Part shown: piece after piece, positions 1 through 12,072 of the stretch
How positions within the stretch are numbered: the first letter of the stretch is position 1
Layout of the letters: every line of letters begins with the position of its first letter
From: Phaffia rhodozyma
Lineage: Eukaryota; Basidiomycota; Tremellomycetes; Cystofilobasidiales; Mrakiaceae
Reading direction: 5' to 3'
DNA length: 64,000 nt
NCBI GenBank assembly: GCA_014706385.1
Contig: JACGZH010000003.1
Location: 1,567,501 to 1,631,500, forward strand
Translations under genes and position numbers: made by a program
The notes under the pieces: model-generated
Told to the model about the DNA's origin: nothing
What the model saw: the letters and a program-made list of their open reading frames with translations, nothing else
Database searches by the model: none

Positions 1-240
1 TTTTTAAATCAATCTATCTACAATACAAAACAGTGTTCGCTCTTATTGTATACTAATAAATCTTTCGTCGTATCTCAGCACCCTATTCTGCTTTGCATTA
101 TTCAGCCCAAGTCTTTGCGCTGGAATTCAATGCGGAGTGTCATATCGATTGGTACATGGCGTCAAAGATTTTTCTTTTTCCATAGTCAGAAAACACAAGA
201 ATATTTACTTACGAATTTGCATATGAAAAAAACTTTTACA

Positions 241-520
241 TTACGATACATCCTTACTGCTTTTGAATATTACCCCCAACATACCAAAACAAATTGTACG
301 CGTCCATGGTGCATCAGCTGTCGCCTGGAATGTATGTTCCCTATCTTTGCACATATCTATCAATGTGTCAAATTCATTGTCTACCTGAATCCTGTTCATA
401 GAATAACAACTCCCAATTCTGGGTTGATTCAGCATCTTTAAACGTTTTGAGCGTATGAAGTCAGAATGTACACACTTAGATCTACGAGGCGATATGAAGT
501 GCCTTGAATGTGCTTTCGAA
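241..520 (-). pseudogene. possible decayed copia integrase fragment
   Basis: Part of a 167-codon minus-strand open frame. It contains RIQVDNEFDTLID, followed about 15 residues later by FQATADAP. This order resembles the second catalytic Asp region of copia integrases (R-S-D-N-x-x-E-F, then an H-Q-x-T-A-P-x-T-P-like stretch). The expected QNG-x-x-ER glutamate region is not visible downstream. The similarity is by eye and weak, and it could be chance. Confidence 0.25.
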
Positions 521-2689
521 ATGATTGTGCCTCGAAGTACTAGAATGGTCAAGGCATCGATTGATAAAGCATTTTTGGCTCTTATACAACCAAAGTTATT
601 GCAGTTAACAGTGTCCGAGCTGCGTGATTCTACTTGTGTATTTTGATTCAATATCCAATCCGATTTTCTCTGATAAGTGCAATATATAGGACGACTGCTT
701 ATGGAATAATTGAAAGTCTTCACAAGTCCATTTGAGAACTGCATCGGAACTCAGATTCAAAGGAGTTTTGACTGATTGATCTTCTACTCAATCACTGATA
801 ACAGATTGTTTTCAGCGATCGCATGTTCACAAGTACCACAGGGGTGATGGCATCTCGAATTCTGATGATCAATTTGAAGTCAATGTGGTTTCTTGCATTC
901 AGCACTGTAATGTAACAGTGCTATCAAAGGTTGATATGCGAGTGACGATATCATACATATCGTAGCTACGGTATCCGACGGAAATATGGTATTAGGGTTA
1001 CATCCATTGTATGAGCAGCATCTATAGGAATGATCTGAGTTGGGGAAGGTTAGAATCTACCCTAATTAGCCCGCAAACTCATGCAATGTCGTTTGTGAAA
1101 TAGCAGGATGAATAAGCGCAAACGTTATCATTCTTGCAAAATAAACTTCAAGCTTGACAACGGCTTGATGAGAATTGACATGTCAATTTGAATGAAAAGA
1201 CCAAGGTACACAAGCTATGTAATGCGAGCACATTGATGAATGACTTTTGACAATCCGCATTCGTCTTAACATGGAAAAGCCGGTTGTTATGAAGCAAAAC
1301 CAAGTTCTTGGACGGACTTAGCCATCAATAGCCTCTGGTGCCAATTTTTAGTTGTTGATGTATACTGTAAGTGCTTTAACTTCGCAATATGGTACAAAGT
1401 TGTAGTGGGATTGATAAAACGTCGAATGGGTTTGACGTTGATGTGCCGACTGATAACACACATGCCCAAATGTCACTAAATCGTCTATCCATGTAATTTG
1501 AGTTATCGGGTGATGCCTATATAGCCTGTAGGGAGAATGCTGCGATTGTATGCCTAAATCGAATGATCAAGATAAATTATGGAAATGAACCTCCAGTGAA
1601 GATTTGATCTTCAATCAAACAACCGTATTTAAATTGCGCCGCACTTTCATGTCTGGTGCAAATTATTCATCGACATACAATCCTTTCATATCCTGATATG
1701 ATGACCATTTCTTTGTATGACAAAATCTACAAGGAGACAAACATATGCTCGTCATGTATCATCCTCATTTCTGAAGATTGTAAGCATGGAATAAATCCCA
1801 CATCACAAATATTTATTGTGGTTCTTCAACTGAAAGACTTGTATGATGACTCAAATATGCCTCCCCACTCTCAATAACTTACCACTGAACATATCTGGTG
1901 ACACGTCTAGTTTTGAAGAAAAATATTTGTTAATGAGAATTATAATATTGAAATTGATATTGGAGAAACTTTCACGCATATATTGTGAATAATATGTATT
2001 GCGAGCCAAAACCATCTTTTTGGCTGCGGATTTCCGGACATCATTCACGACTGAAACTGTTTTGGTTAAAGATGTAAAATTGGTACATCTTGCAAAAAAA
2101 GCAGCAATTAGTATGAGTACATTGAAGATATTTCGCATTTCTTGCAATCAAGATACGCAAAGATAAATTATCACACAATATTTCAGGTCATAAGAGATTT
2201 CTGCAACTTGTTTCAAATCTTTAAGAGAAAATAGATCGAAAGAGTGGTTGTTCAATGTCATCTGCAATGACATGTTTCTATTCAGGTTTATCATGCCAGC
2301 TTGACAGATTATAGTCTACTAGAAAATGTGCATTGCAAAATACACGCAAATCTTCGAGGCCGCAACATTTTCGTCCAATCTTATCATTCATTTTTATACT
2401 GGAAAACAACTGAAACTTACTTTGCATCAATTAGTCTTCTGATTTGTAGTACTAATTCATCGAAAAAAACAATCATGCCCAAGTTAAACTGACTAACTAT
2501 TCATTTGAATCAGTTTTTGATTAGTAATGTACGGCGTTTAAAAAAAACCAAAATCACCTCAAATATGATACAAGCATACATTTTTTGTCAAACATATCAC
2601 ATCTCAGTAATTGATCGACTGGATTCCGACACATAAAAATTCTTGACATTGAATCTCAATGTGTCCGTATGATTGCTTTCTTGAGATAG

Positions 2690-3050
2690 TTATTTTTGAG
2701 TTGACCACAGCTCAAGCAGATCATATAACTCTCAAGGAGTATTTTATCTGTATTGTAACTGAACAAATATGGTTTTTTCTCGCTCACAGGACATATATCA
2801 ATGATTTTACGACTATTTTGCTTCAACTTCCAGATATTGGGTTCAATGTCTTCTTTCTCTAAATAGAAATCGTTTTTAATTTTATTTTCATGAATAGATG
2901 TCAGACAAGATATTCAAGGTATCATATCATTCAATGACACATCTTGTTCAGCGATGAGAACAGGAGTATGGAACGCAATTTCAATCAAGGACAAACTTTG
3001 TACGCCATCCGGACATATCCAGATCATTTAAAGAACTACAGGATTTGAAA
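2690..3050 (+). pseudogene. possible decayed copia RNase H fragment
   Basis: The plus strand reads LTTAQADHITLKE, then EQIW, in the order of the copia RNase H signature (S-T-T-E-A-E-Y-I-A-L-S-E, then E-A-I-W). Near 2900 it reads RYHIIQ followed by TGA, like the usual (D)VRYHFIR. Near 3020 it reads PDHLKNYR, like the C-terminal L-P-x-x-x-F-x-x-L-R. The pieces are colinear but in shifted frames with stops. This suggests a very old pol 3' end. It is a visual match only. Confidence 0.3.
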
Positions 3051-6000
3051 AAAATTACTTATCAGGACCTTTACTTCATCCTCAAAATTCTGTTTTCATG
3101 GATCAGAAGGCATGGACGAGAAAATGATCTAAACATTGCGATTTATCGTAAGTTGAGCTTTTTTCCAGATAAGAATAGAAGCAATACTTGACATTACTTC
3201 CAAGCTATATGCAAAACATCAGAGACTACCATTTGATTCGAGAAAAGGTGTTTGATTTCATTGTGTCTAGAATATTTGACAAGTTATCAGAATCTCAACA
3301 GACAAGTACAACCTCCCGCTGGTAGATTGTTCGTTTTTTATGAATTTTGTTCATTATCGTTGCATGATGTGACCTCGACTCTCATACAATATTTCAGATA
3401 TGTAGAAAAAATATCGCGAGTGAAACTGCCGCCTGGATCGTCGATGTGAGTTTCATTAACATAACTATCAAAACCGTATGACTCTTTTGAATGTCCGACA
3501 TACTGACGACCCTTCTTTTCATCATAGACATCCACGTCAACAACGTTACTGTCAGACATAATGACATGAAGTACATTTGAACTCTGAATCAAAAAGTTGA
3601 TTTTCTGGTTGTCGCCATTACTGTCGATTTAGTTAAGCTTCTCAAACATAGACAGCTAATTATGGATACGTTCAGAAAGTGCTTATTTTGTTTCTTGTGT
3701 TGCTCTATAAACCTTTTCAATCTCAGGTGGTATCAAATCGAAAAAGAAAAAAAACCATTACAATTACACTTTCACACGATAACAAAAAGTCATTGATTGA
3801 GAATCTTCAGTTCATGATCTCGATTCTCAGATATGGACAAAAAGATATGATCCAAAAACCCGGTGTTCTGATTCAGAACAAGTGGTCAAACATGTGAATA
3901 TGTTTACCTCTTGAGTTGACTCAAGACTCAAGTCGGTTTGGTAATTTCATGTTAATCAGTATCAATGTCAACTACAACGTGTTATTCCATGATATTCTGG
4001 TAGGTTTCAATCATTGGAAAGACGATAGAAAAAATTTCCATACAGTCATCATATATTATAGTTTCTGTAGGCCCACAATATACATATTTTCTCGTTTCGT
4101 TATGACCTTTTCAAGATCTTCGACATCTTCACAATTGGTAATTTTTCAGTCGCAGTGAGTCTGATTTACTTTTCCACAAGATATGGCTTTAGCAATTCAT
4201 TCTAAATCAAAACGTCTGCCAGGGAAGTGAGAAACAGATCGGGTTTTGCCATAGATTAACCCTTTACATGAGCTCATATCAGTTGATGCTACTCCCGGAA
4301 TAGGCAGACCGTACTGGACTCACTGCTTGTCAGATTAGAACAGTTGAATGAATCACATGATTGCATGCGAATAGTACTCAACAGTCTTCTTTGCCTCTTT
4401 ACATCTCAAACACTAGTAAAGCAACATACGTGTGACAGATATGATTATACTACTAACCGTCATTGACCTCATGTCATTTGTTGAACCATTGCTATCAAGA
4501 GTGTAAAACATCAAAAAATGAATTCTGACTTATCATAATTTGACAAAACATTAAACAGTTCGTTTCATCACGTGTGACGCCCATGGCTTTAGTTTCTTGC
4601 ATGGTTTCATTACGGCACTATAATCAATTATCAGACTGCTGTACTTTAATTGTCACTTGATCATGCGGTCTGTATAATAACATAATCAGATACTTCATGA
4701 ATCGGTCATGATTCGGAATTGGTTTCGAAATGTTGTCAATACATGTCATCTGTGGATATAACTAAATGATTCTACGTGACCTTATAACGAGTGACATTCG
4801 AGCAGTTTGTTATCAGAGTCTTTCTTTGTATTTTGTAAGATATGATAGGTCATGCATCAGAGCGAAATGAGACCGTCAGTGTATGTGACGCAATGTATGT
4901 CAATTTATAGCGATTATCCACAAATCTGGACGCAGGAACTGAACTTTTTATGAACACTCTGATACCGTTTGTATCAGCTTCAGAATGATTGTTCGGAGAG
5001 TGCAATACGCATTTCTACACGAGGCAAGATTCGGATTCATCAGAGAACTTGAATTTTGAATAAAGTATCAACATGTGTGTATCAAAGTCCAAGCTGACTA
5101 TGGACGAAAGTGAAGCGTTAAAATGCTTTTAGCTGCTTTTCCTTGAAATGTGTTAATCAACGATCTCAGGATGATCTTATCCTCGTAGCTTAAGCTGAAA
5201 AAGTGATGAGATTGTCTATACATCCTGTAGAACTGCATCCGTAATCGCACATGCCGTCTCACGAGCAGATCCCACTTTCTAAATATACACCTCGAACCAG
5301 TACTAAACTCGATTTTCCAGAGAGATGTTTCAACGAGATTTGAAAAACACCGTCATCACCGTCAAGAGCCGTAATGTAATTTTTATCACTATGTACTATC
5401 ATTCATCATTCACGTTCAATGATGTAACCTCATAACTACGACTCAATGATATGTGAAGACACAATTAGAATTGTTCTCAAGTCAACGAATCTTGGGTGGT
5501 ATACCCGACATGACATACAAATCGACTCTGGTTGCAGAGCATAAGTAAGCTATAGTCGCATAGTAGATGGTGAAGAAAGAACACAGAGAACAATGTATAT
5601 GAACATCATCACAGAAACAGCCTTGTAAAATAGATGAATGAATTAGAAGAGGTGGGTGAGTAGGAAGTCGAACGAAAAAAATGTAGAGGGTACATGTATC
5701 ACTAGTAACACAGGGCAGATGCGACTGTTAAAACAGAAAGAAAGGTCAGAAAGAAACTGGATCGATACAAAAAGACAATGAAAAAGCGAAAACAAACAAT
5801 TTCATCTGATCAGTCATGTAATGTCATAAAACTAGGCGAAATAATACATTGTACATTTGATGAAGTGACTCCAAACATAAAACCTACAAAAACCAGAAGA
5901 AAAGAAAGGATATGGGGTGGAATGTACACATAGGCCTGCGTGAAAATATATGTGGAACAAACGACACAGGGTAAAGCAAGTGGTCATGAAGGACAATTGT

Positions 6001-6187
6001 TGTTTAATGCTGGAGAACAGAATATAACAAAATGTAAAAAGAAAGTTGGATGCAAAGAGCCAAAGTCATGACCACAAAAGATATCAGCAAAAATGATGAC
6101 GTAGACGGAACAACTCAACTAAAATTTTCATGACGCAGAAGCAACTCAAGAAGTGGGGAAGTCGATGCAAAATGGTTCCTCTGATGA

Positions 6188-8484
6188 TTCATGCGCATAG
6201 CGGATGACAAGTTCGGGAAGAAAGCGTACCGGTTGATCGACAAAAGCAACATGAGCCAGGAGATCTTCTCGAGAAACGTCGTGTTTGACGAGAGCTGGAC
6301 GATGCGCAAAAGAACGAGATGATCGAGTGTGGTCAGCTGAAGCAGAAAAGACGGAACAACAAGAAAAACAGGCGGTCGGAAGGAAATGATGGAGAAGGAA
6401 TAAGAGAAATAGGAGAAATAGGAGAAATAGAAGGAACCACACTTACGGATGATGGACAATCAGTAATAGCTGATGGAAATACGCAGGATGCAGACGAATC
6501 ATTTGAGATCCAAGTCGAACCCAGACCAAGAACACCAGAGCTGGTTCCGCCGATCAAACATCAGTATGTGATGTCGGATGACGAGATTGTGGATGACGAC
6601 AGTGAGAGTGAGACTGATGGAAGACCTAGAGTTGGAAGGAACAAAAGCAGAAGGATCAGTCCCGTTGATGGACAACAAGCAGAAGCAGAAGACGCAGAAG
6701 AAGCAGACAACGCAGAAGAAGTAGAAGATGAGAGAAACGTACGTGACTTCTTGCTAGACTCGCCCACTCCAGTGGGAGCATTGCGCCCAACAGGACAGAC
6801 CACCACTCCGTTCCGGCTGGGAAGTCATCAGGCAAACATCCTGATCGACATCGGATCCAGAACCCTTCCATCCTCACCACCAAAGACATACAAAGCCGCA
6901 ATGAGCGGACCTTTCCGAGCAGAGTGGGAGGAGGCGATGAAGGCAGAGATGGACCAGTTCGACAAGCTGGATGTATGGAAGATCAAGCCGGATGATGGTC
7001 GACCGAAGGAAGTGATCTCTGGAAGATGGGTGTACACATGTGGTCCGTCAGCCGAGAAGGGAAAGGTCAAGCTCAAGGCAAGATGGGTGACGCGTGGGTT
7101 CGAGCAGCGCGAAGGCACGTTCGGAGACACGTACTCACCCGTTGCTGACGGCACCTCCCGGCGCATTTTTCTTGCTATCGTCGCCAGAGAGGATCTCACT
7201 ATCTGACAGGGCGACGTCAAGACTGCGTTTTTGTATGCTACTCTTGATCAGCCGGTTTGGATGGTGCCGCCTCCGGCCTATGTATCATCGGGGGACAAGC
7301 TATGCTACGTATCCAAAGCGATCTATGGCCTTCGTCAGTCACCGAAGGCGTTTTACGATCGTCTCGCTTGTTTTCCCAACACGATCGGACTCACAGCAAC
7401 CGAAGCTGACAGTTGTTTGTTTACCGGTGAGCGAGACGACCGGAAAGTGTACTTGATGTTGTACGTCGACGGCTTTGTCGTCGCTGGATCAGAAAAGGCA
7501 GTCGACGAGGTGTTCTCCGAGATCGGAACCGAGTCTGAGATCGACGACCGGGGCGATCTTGACCCAGGGTCGCTACTGGGGATGGAGTTTGCGAGAGATC
7601 GAAAAGGTAAAACGATCAGCGTCTCTCAGAAGGCGTATATCGAGGAAGTACTCGACCGGTTTGACGCTTCTCACATCGTTCCCCGTCGGATCCCGATGCA
7701 ACCTGATCTCCAGTTGTGGACGTCGGACACACCGAGACCAGACGGCGAGCTCCAGAAAAGGTATCAAGAGTTGATAGGATGTCTGACTTACCTCGTGACT
7801 TGTACGCGTTATGATATAGCCTTCTCAGTCGGTGTGCTTTCTCGGTACTGTTCCAACCCAAACAAAACACACTGGCACTCCGCTCGGCAAGTCCTCGCCT
7901 ATCTCGCATGCACAATGGAGTTCACACTCACCATCGGCCATAAGTCCTCCCCACCCGTCTCGCCAATCGAGCTCTACACCGACTCGGACTATGCTGAAGA
8001 CAAGGAGTCAAGAAAGTCATTCACTGGGATCATGTTATATGTGTTTGGAGCTCTGGTCTACTGGAAAAGCAAGCGCATACCATCGATCACCAAGTCGTCC
8101 TGGGAGTCGGAATACGTAGCTCTCTCGAACGGAGCCTCGCAGGTCGTCTGGGTCCGGTCGCTTCTCGACCAGCTCGGTTATTCTGTTCCGACCATCGTCG
8201 CCAAGACTGACAACCAAGGAGCCATAGCGAGTGTCAGAAGCGGTCAGCTACACAACAAGACGAAACACATCGATGTCCCGTACAAGTACGCGAGGGACAT
8301 GTACAGACAAGGCATCCTTGACCTCGGATGGGTCAAGACAAAGGACCTGCCGGCAGACTTACTCACCAAGCCGCTTCCGAAAGAGACATTCGAGTATCTG
8401 AGAGACAAAGGCGGTCTAGGTGGTCGAGTGGGAGCTCGTGAGCTGACCCCAGAGGTGAAGCAAGAAGTAGAAGATGGTGGTTGA
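6188..8484 (+). pseudogene. copia pol remnant (integrase tail, RT, RNase H)
   Basis: Reads the integrase C-terminal tail, a Glu/Asp-rich linker, reverse transcriptase and RNase H. RT landmarks are W-V-x-x-x-K-x-x-G-x-V-x-x-x-K-A-R-x-V-x-x-G-F, QGDVKTAFLYA, YGLRQSPKAFY and LYVDGF. RNase H landmarks are YTDSDYAEDKESRKSFTG, ESEYVALS, KTKHIDV and ADLLTKPLP. Three lesions are visible. A one-base deletion near 6307 relative to copy B puts the tail in another frame. A TGA at 7204-7206 falls just before QGDVKTAF, where Trp is expected. The catalytic YVDD has become YVDG at 7462-7473, which should abolish polymerase activity. It is therefore a dead copy. Confidence 0.9.
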
Positions 8485-8801
8485 GTCGCGACTGTTTTTG
8501 TCTTTCCAACCTTTCGGCCTTTCTACCCTTCATTTTTGTTCTTCCTCTTTCCTCTTCGATCAACTGATCTGCTCGGTTTTTTCATCTCGCTTCGATTAAT
8601 TTCGTTTCAAATCGTATCGATTCGACTTGTTTTATTCAACTTCGCTTCGACTTATCTTATTTTGTCAGATTCTTCTTCTTCTATGTGTATCTTCCACTTG
8701 TCTTCCACATCTCATTTTATTCTCCTTCAAGTTCTTCTTTCCCCTTTCTTTTCAACATCCTCGTTTCACGTCTTTGTCTAAAGAGCAACGATGAGTGGGA
8801 G

Positions 8802-9124
8802 TGTTGGGATTATGCTTTCGAATTCAGTATGTCGGACTTATTTCTTACAATCCTTCTGTTTCATCTTCAACTAATGATGTCTCGATCGCCATCTTGGCAG
8901 ATATCTTGTTCCATCGTGGCTGTTTCTCTTGCTGTCTTTTTAGCCTCTTTCTTCTTATCTATCTTCTCATCCCAGCACATTGTGTTCTCTCACATATATC
9001 TGCGATCGACACTTTCGTTTCCTTTCTTTTTCTTTTTCTTTTTCCCTTCCTCAGTATTCACAAAGACTGTTTGTGTGCTGAGTTAGAATAAATTTGTTCT
9101 ATCTCGCAGAACAAACCGTGAATC
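8802..9124 (+). repeat. LTR of element A (truncated at its 3' end)
   Basis: Starts TGTTGGGATT directly after a purine-rich run. It is similar along its length to the LTR of copy B at 11329-11729 in inverted orientation, with shared blocks around CCATCGTGGCTG, the T/C-rich tract and GAACAAACCGTGAATCT. Copy B continues about 40 bp further to a terminal TAACA, which is missing here. Confidence 0.8.
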
Positions 9125-11325
9125 TTTTCAGATTATCTGCATCCTGCGTACTTTCATCGGTCGCTTCCGACTGTTCATCCTCCGTAGGTGTGGTTCCTTC
9201 TTTGTGTCCTTCTGTTTCTCCCATATCGTTCTCATCAATTCCTTCTGACCGCCTGTTTTTCTTGTTGTTCCGTCTTTTCTGCTTCAGCTGACCACACTCG
9301 ATCATCTCGTTCTTCTTGCGCATCGTCCAGCTCTCGTCAAACACGACGTTGCTCGAGAAAATCACCCGGCTCATGTTGTTTTTGTCGATCAACCGGTACG
9401 CTTTCTTTCCGAACTTATCTTCGGCCGAGCACATAAACCAGCATGGGATCGATTTTGACTGATGTTTCTCGTGTTTTGGGTTATGCGCATAAGCCGTGCA
9501 GCCAAACACCCTCAGACGTTCGTATGAGGGCGGGACGCCGTGCAAGTGCTCATACCGAGACTTTCCTGTCGTCTTCCGGATCGTTCTGGCCAGAATGTAT
9601 GTTGCGTAGTTGAGCGCTTTTGCCCAGAACTCGGCTGGCAGACCAGACTCGAGCAGCAGGGCGGTCAACTTTTCTTCGATCGTCCGGTTCGCCCGTTCGG
9701 CCTTTCCATTTTGTTCGGGCGTGTCCGCGATCGTCGTTTCTTGTTTGATTCCAAGCGAGGTGAGCCATGCGATAAAGTCTTTCGACATGTACTCTCCGCC
9801 GTTGTCGCTTCTGATGGTGACCAGTTTGTGTGTTGTTTCTCGTTCGACCTGGACGATCCACGCCTTCAGTATGCTTGCAGTCTCACTTTTCGCCTTGATC
9901 GGCCAGGCCCAGTGGTAGTCTGTGTATTCGCCTGAAGGGGTCGATCGATGATGGTCTGTGACGTCGGAAATGGAGTCTTGTGCTGTCGACACTCGACACA
10001 GGGTGTGCACATTCCTCTTGCAAAGTATGTGTCAATGTCTCGCTTGCTTATGTTCTTGCTGAGTGCTTGGGAATAAGACAAAATGTCATACATAGCTGAT
10101 CTAGAAGGGTGACCCATCCTTCTGTGAAGCAGATCGATCTCGATCTCCTTGGGCGAAACAGTCACCGAGGCAGCCATGTTCGGAACAAGCACGTCCACAT
10201 CGAGCGCCCACAGGTTGCGCGCATAGGCCGAAGCAGTCAGGATGATGTCTCGGCCTCGTGTGATGGTGAAGATGCTGCGATCACCGGAGAACGACACGCC
10301 TTCGACCTGGCAGATCTGGCCGAGGGAGACAAGGATGTTGGAAGACATGTCGGGCGCATGGAGCACATCGGTGAGTGTGATCGTCTGTTCTTTACCGCCG
10401 GTAGCTGGCTTGCTGAGCAGCCGGATCCTGCCTTTTCCGATCACTTTGACAGGCGCCCCGTTTGCGACATAGATGCTATCGGTGTAGTCCTCGTATGACC
10501 AGAACATCGACCGGTCGCTCACACAGGTCTGTGTGCAGCCCGAGTCGAGAAGGAAAGTCGGTCTGGCCTGGGAAAGCAGGGGAGTGACAGAAAAGATGCA
10601 GTCGGAAAAGGACGGATCGTGAGTCGATCTGACGATCACATCGTTGGACTGCTGGATATGTTGCTGCATATGTTGCTGACTCTGCTGTTGTTTGAGCGTA
10701 TGACAGTCGTCTGTGTTGTGTGTGCTTGACTTGTGATAGTCACAGTGTCTCCTTCCTCTTGCCCGTCCGCCGTTCGGTCGATCGTTTCCTTGGTTCCCTT
10801 GGTTCTGTCTGTTCTGCATCCTTTCTGGGCAGCTGGAGGCAATGTGACCAGGCTGCTGACACTGGTGGCAGATCGGCCGAGTGGTCGAGATCGCAGCCAG
10901 CGCTCTCTGGTCGCTGTAGCCGTTGCCAAGTGTATTCTCGTGGGAAGTGATCGACAGCGCCTGGACATGTTTGCTGATGGAGCTGACGACATAGTCCAGC
11001 GTCAACGGTCTGTCCCTTCCGAGTTCATCTTTGCCGACCTGGCCGAGGATGTTGCAGACGAGTCGTCTTTGTCCCACGCCTTCTGAGCAAGTGGATAGTC
11101 GTCCGTCGGCCGTGTTCGTTCGCCAGAGATGATGTCCCAGATGTTCATCTCGGTGAGCGCAGACTCGAGTCTGTTCTCCCAGATGACATAGTTTGTAGCT
11201 GGGTTGTTCGGAGACGACAGCCGATCGAACTGGCCGATGGACGGATCGGCCAGCCGGGTGAACAGCGGGACGTCAGAGGGGACAGGAACGATGATGGCAG
11301 GGGCTTTGGTCTCGATGTTTGCCAT
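9125..11325 (-). pseudogene. copia gag-protease-integrase remnant of element B
   Basis: Gag opens with MANIETKAP four bases inside the LTR end. Its middle is lost: the frame changes near 11050, and only about 155 codons separate the start from the zinc knuckle, against roughly 250-300 usually. The knuckle CHQCQQPGHIASSC (CX2CX4HX4C) is near 10830-10870. The protease motif LLDSGCT is near 10540. The GAG-pre-integrase reads HRRMGHPS, then CTPCVECRQHK. In the integrase, the segment with the first catalytic Asp is deleted, with a frame change near 9960 (RPLQ joins directly to YTDYHWAWPIK). The later RSDNGGE and EQNGKAER remain. The copy cannot be functional. Confidence 0.88.
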
Positions 11326-11328
11326 GTT

Positions 11329-11729
11329 TGTTAGCTATATTGATGAAGTTCTCAGACTCTTAATCTCTAAAGAGATTCACGGTTTGTTCTGCAAGAAAGA
11401 ATAAATATATTCTAACTCAGCACACAAACAGTCTTTGTGAATACTGAGGAAGGGAAAAAGAAAAAGAAGAGAAACGAAAGTGTCGAGCGCACATATATGT
11501 GAGAGAACACAACGTGCCCAAATGAGAAGAAAGATAAGAAGAAAGAAGCTAAAAAGACACTAAGAGAAACAGCCACGATGGAAGAAGATATCTGCCAAGA
11601 TGTCGACTGAGACAGAATGGGTTGAAGGTGAAAGAGAACGAGTCTAAGAAATGATTCCGACCTAAAGAAATCCAGAAGGTAATTCGAACAGATAGTTCGA
11701 GAAAAGGATTCGAACAGATAATTCCAACA
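11329..11729 (-). repeat. 5' LTR of element B, 401 bp
   Basis: On the minus strand it starts TGTTGGAATTATC at 11729 and ends AGCTAACA at 11329, just before the gag ATG at 11325. A long T/C-rich tract lies inside it. It is homologous to the LTR at 8802-9124 and to the fragment at 15666-15849. Confidence 0.8.
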
Positions 11730-12072
11730 ACAATTCCAACACTATCACCCTTTCTGGCCCAATAATAGATCCAGCAACAACCGAAGCAGATTCCATTACT
11801 GTGTCTGTCTGAACTGGAAACACAACATCAGCAGGCACTATTCTAGTCGTTCGAGGTTCATAGATGATGGTGCTATCCGAGTCTGACTCGTCTGCTGACA
11901 CTACCTCTGTTTCGATTGGACTTTGGTCTTCTTCCTCTTCCTCTTCTTCTTCCTCCTCCTTTTCTTCCGTTCTTTCTTTCTCCTCCACTTGAACAGCCTC
12001 GCTTTCTTCTTCTACATCGTCGTCAGCTGCACTTTCTTCTGCGATTCCAACGACTCGGCCCCCAACAACATT

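Larger units (their letters stand above)
1..6119. other. AT-rich region without intact genes
   Basis: About 6 kb that is visibly richer in A/T and in TG/CA dinucleotides than the rest of the window. The longest open frames are under 170 codons and none matches a known intact protein. Two stretches read weakly like Ty1/copia pol: an integrase-like stretch on the minus strand near 241-520 and an RNase H-like stretch on the plus strand near 2690-3050. The TG/CA enrichment fits deamination of methylated cytosine or a RIP-like process, but that is inference. The part from about 5600 to 6119 is less AT-rich and holds nothing I recognise. The region adjoins the retrotransposon nest, so it could be heterochromatin. 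Confidence 0.6.
6120..9124 (+). mobile_element. Ty1/copia element A, 3' half with LTR
   Basis: A 5'-truncated copia-type LTR retrotransposon on the plus strand. It starts within the integrase tail near 6120 (alignable to copy B) and runs through reverse transcriptase and RNase H. A 3' untranslated stretch follows (8485-8801), ending in the purine-rich GATGAGTGGGAG expected of a polypurine tract, and then an LTR opening with TGTTGGG at 8802. The LTR lacks its last 40 bp or so compared with copy B and abuts the pol of copy B at about 9124. Gag, protease and most of integrase are absent. The order IN-RT-RH identifies the Ty1/copia superfamily. Confidence 0.9.
9125..11729 (-). mobile_element. Ty1/copia element B, 5' half with LTR
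   Basis: Same family as copy A but on the minus strand, with the complementary half: 5' LTR (11729-11329), gag, protease and integrase, ending in the IN-RT linker at about 9125, where the LTR of A begins. The two copies overlap in the integrase tail, so they are separate partial insertions and not one element split in two. The LTR runs from TGTTGG to TAACA. Its outer end lies inside the pol linker of element C, so B entered C or recombined with it. Confidence 0.85.

Noticed and set aside
9094..11086. Plus-strand frames of 60-130 codons over element B
   Set aside because: They are antisense shadows of gag, protease and integrase.
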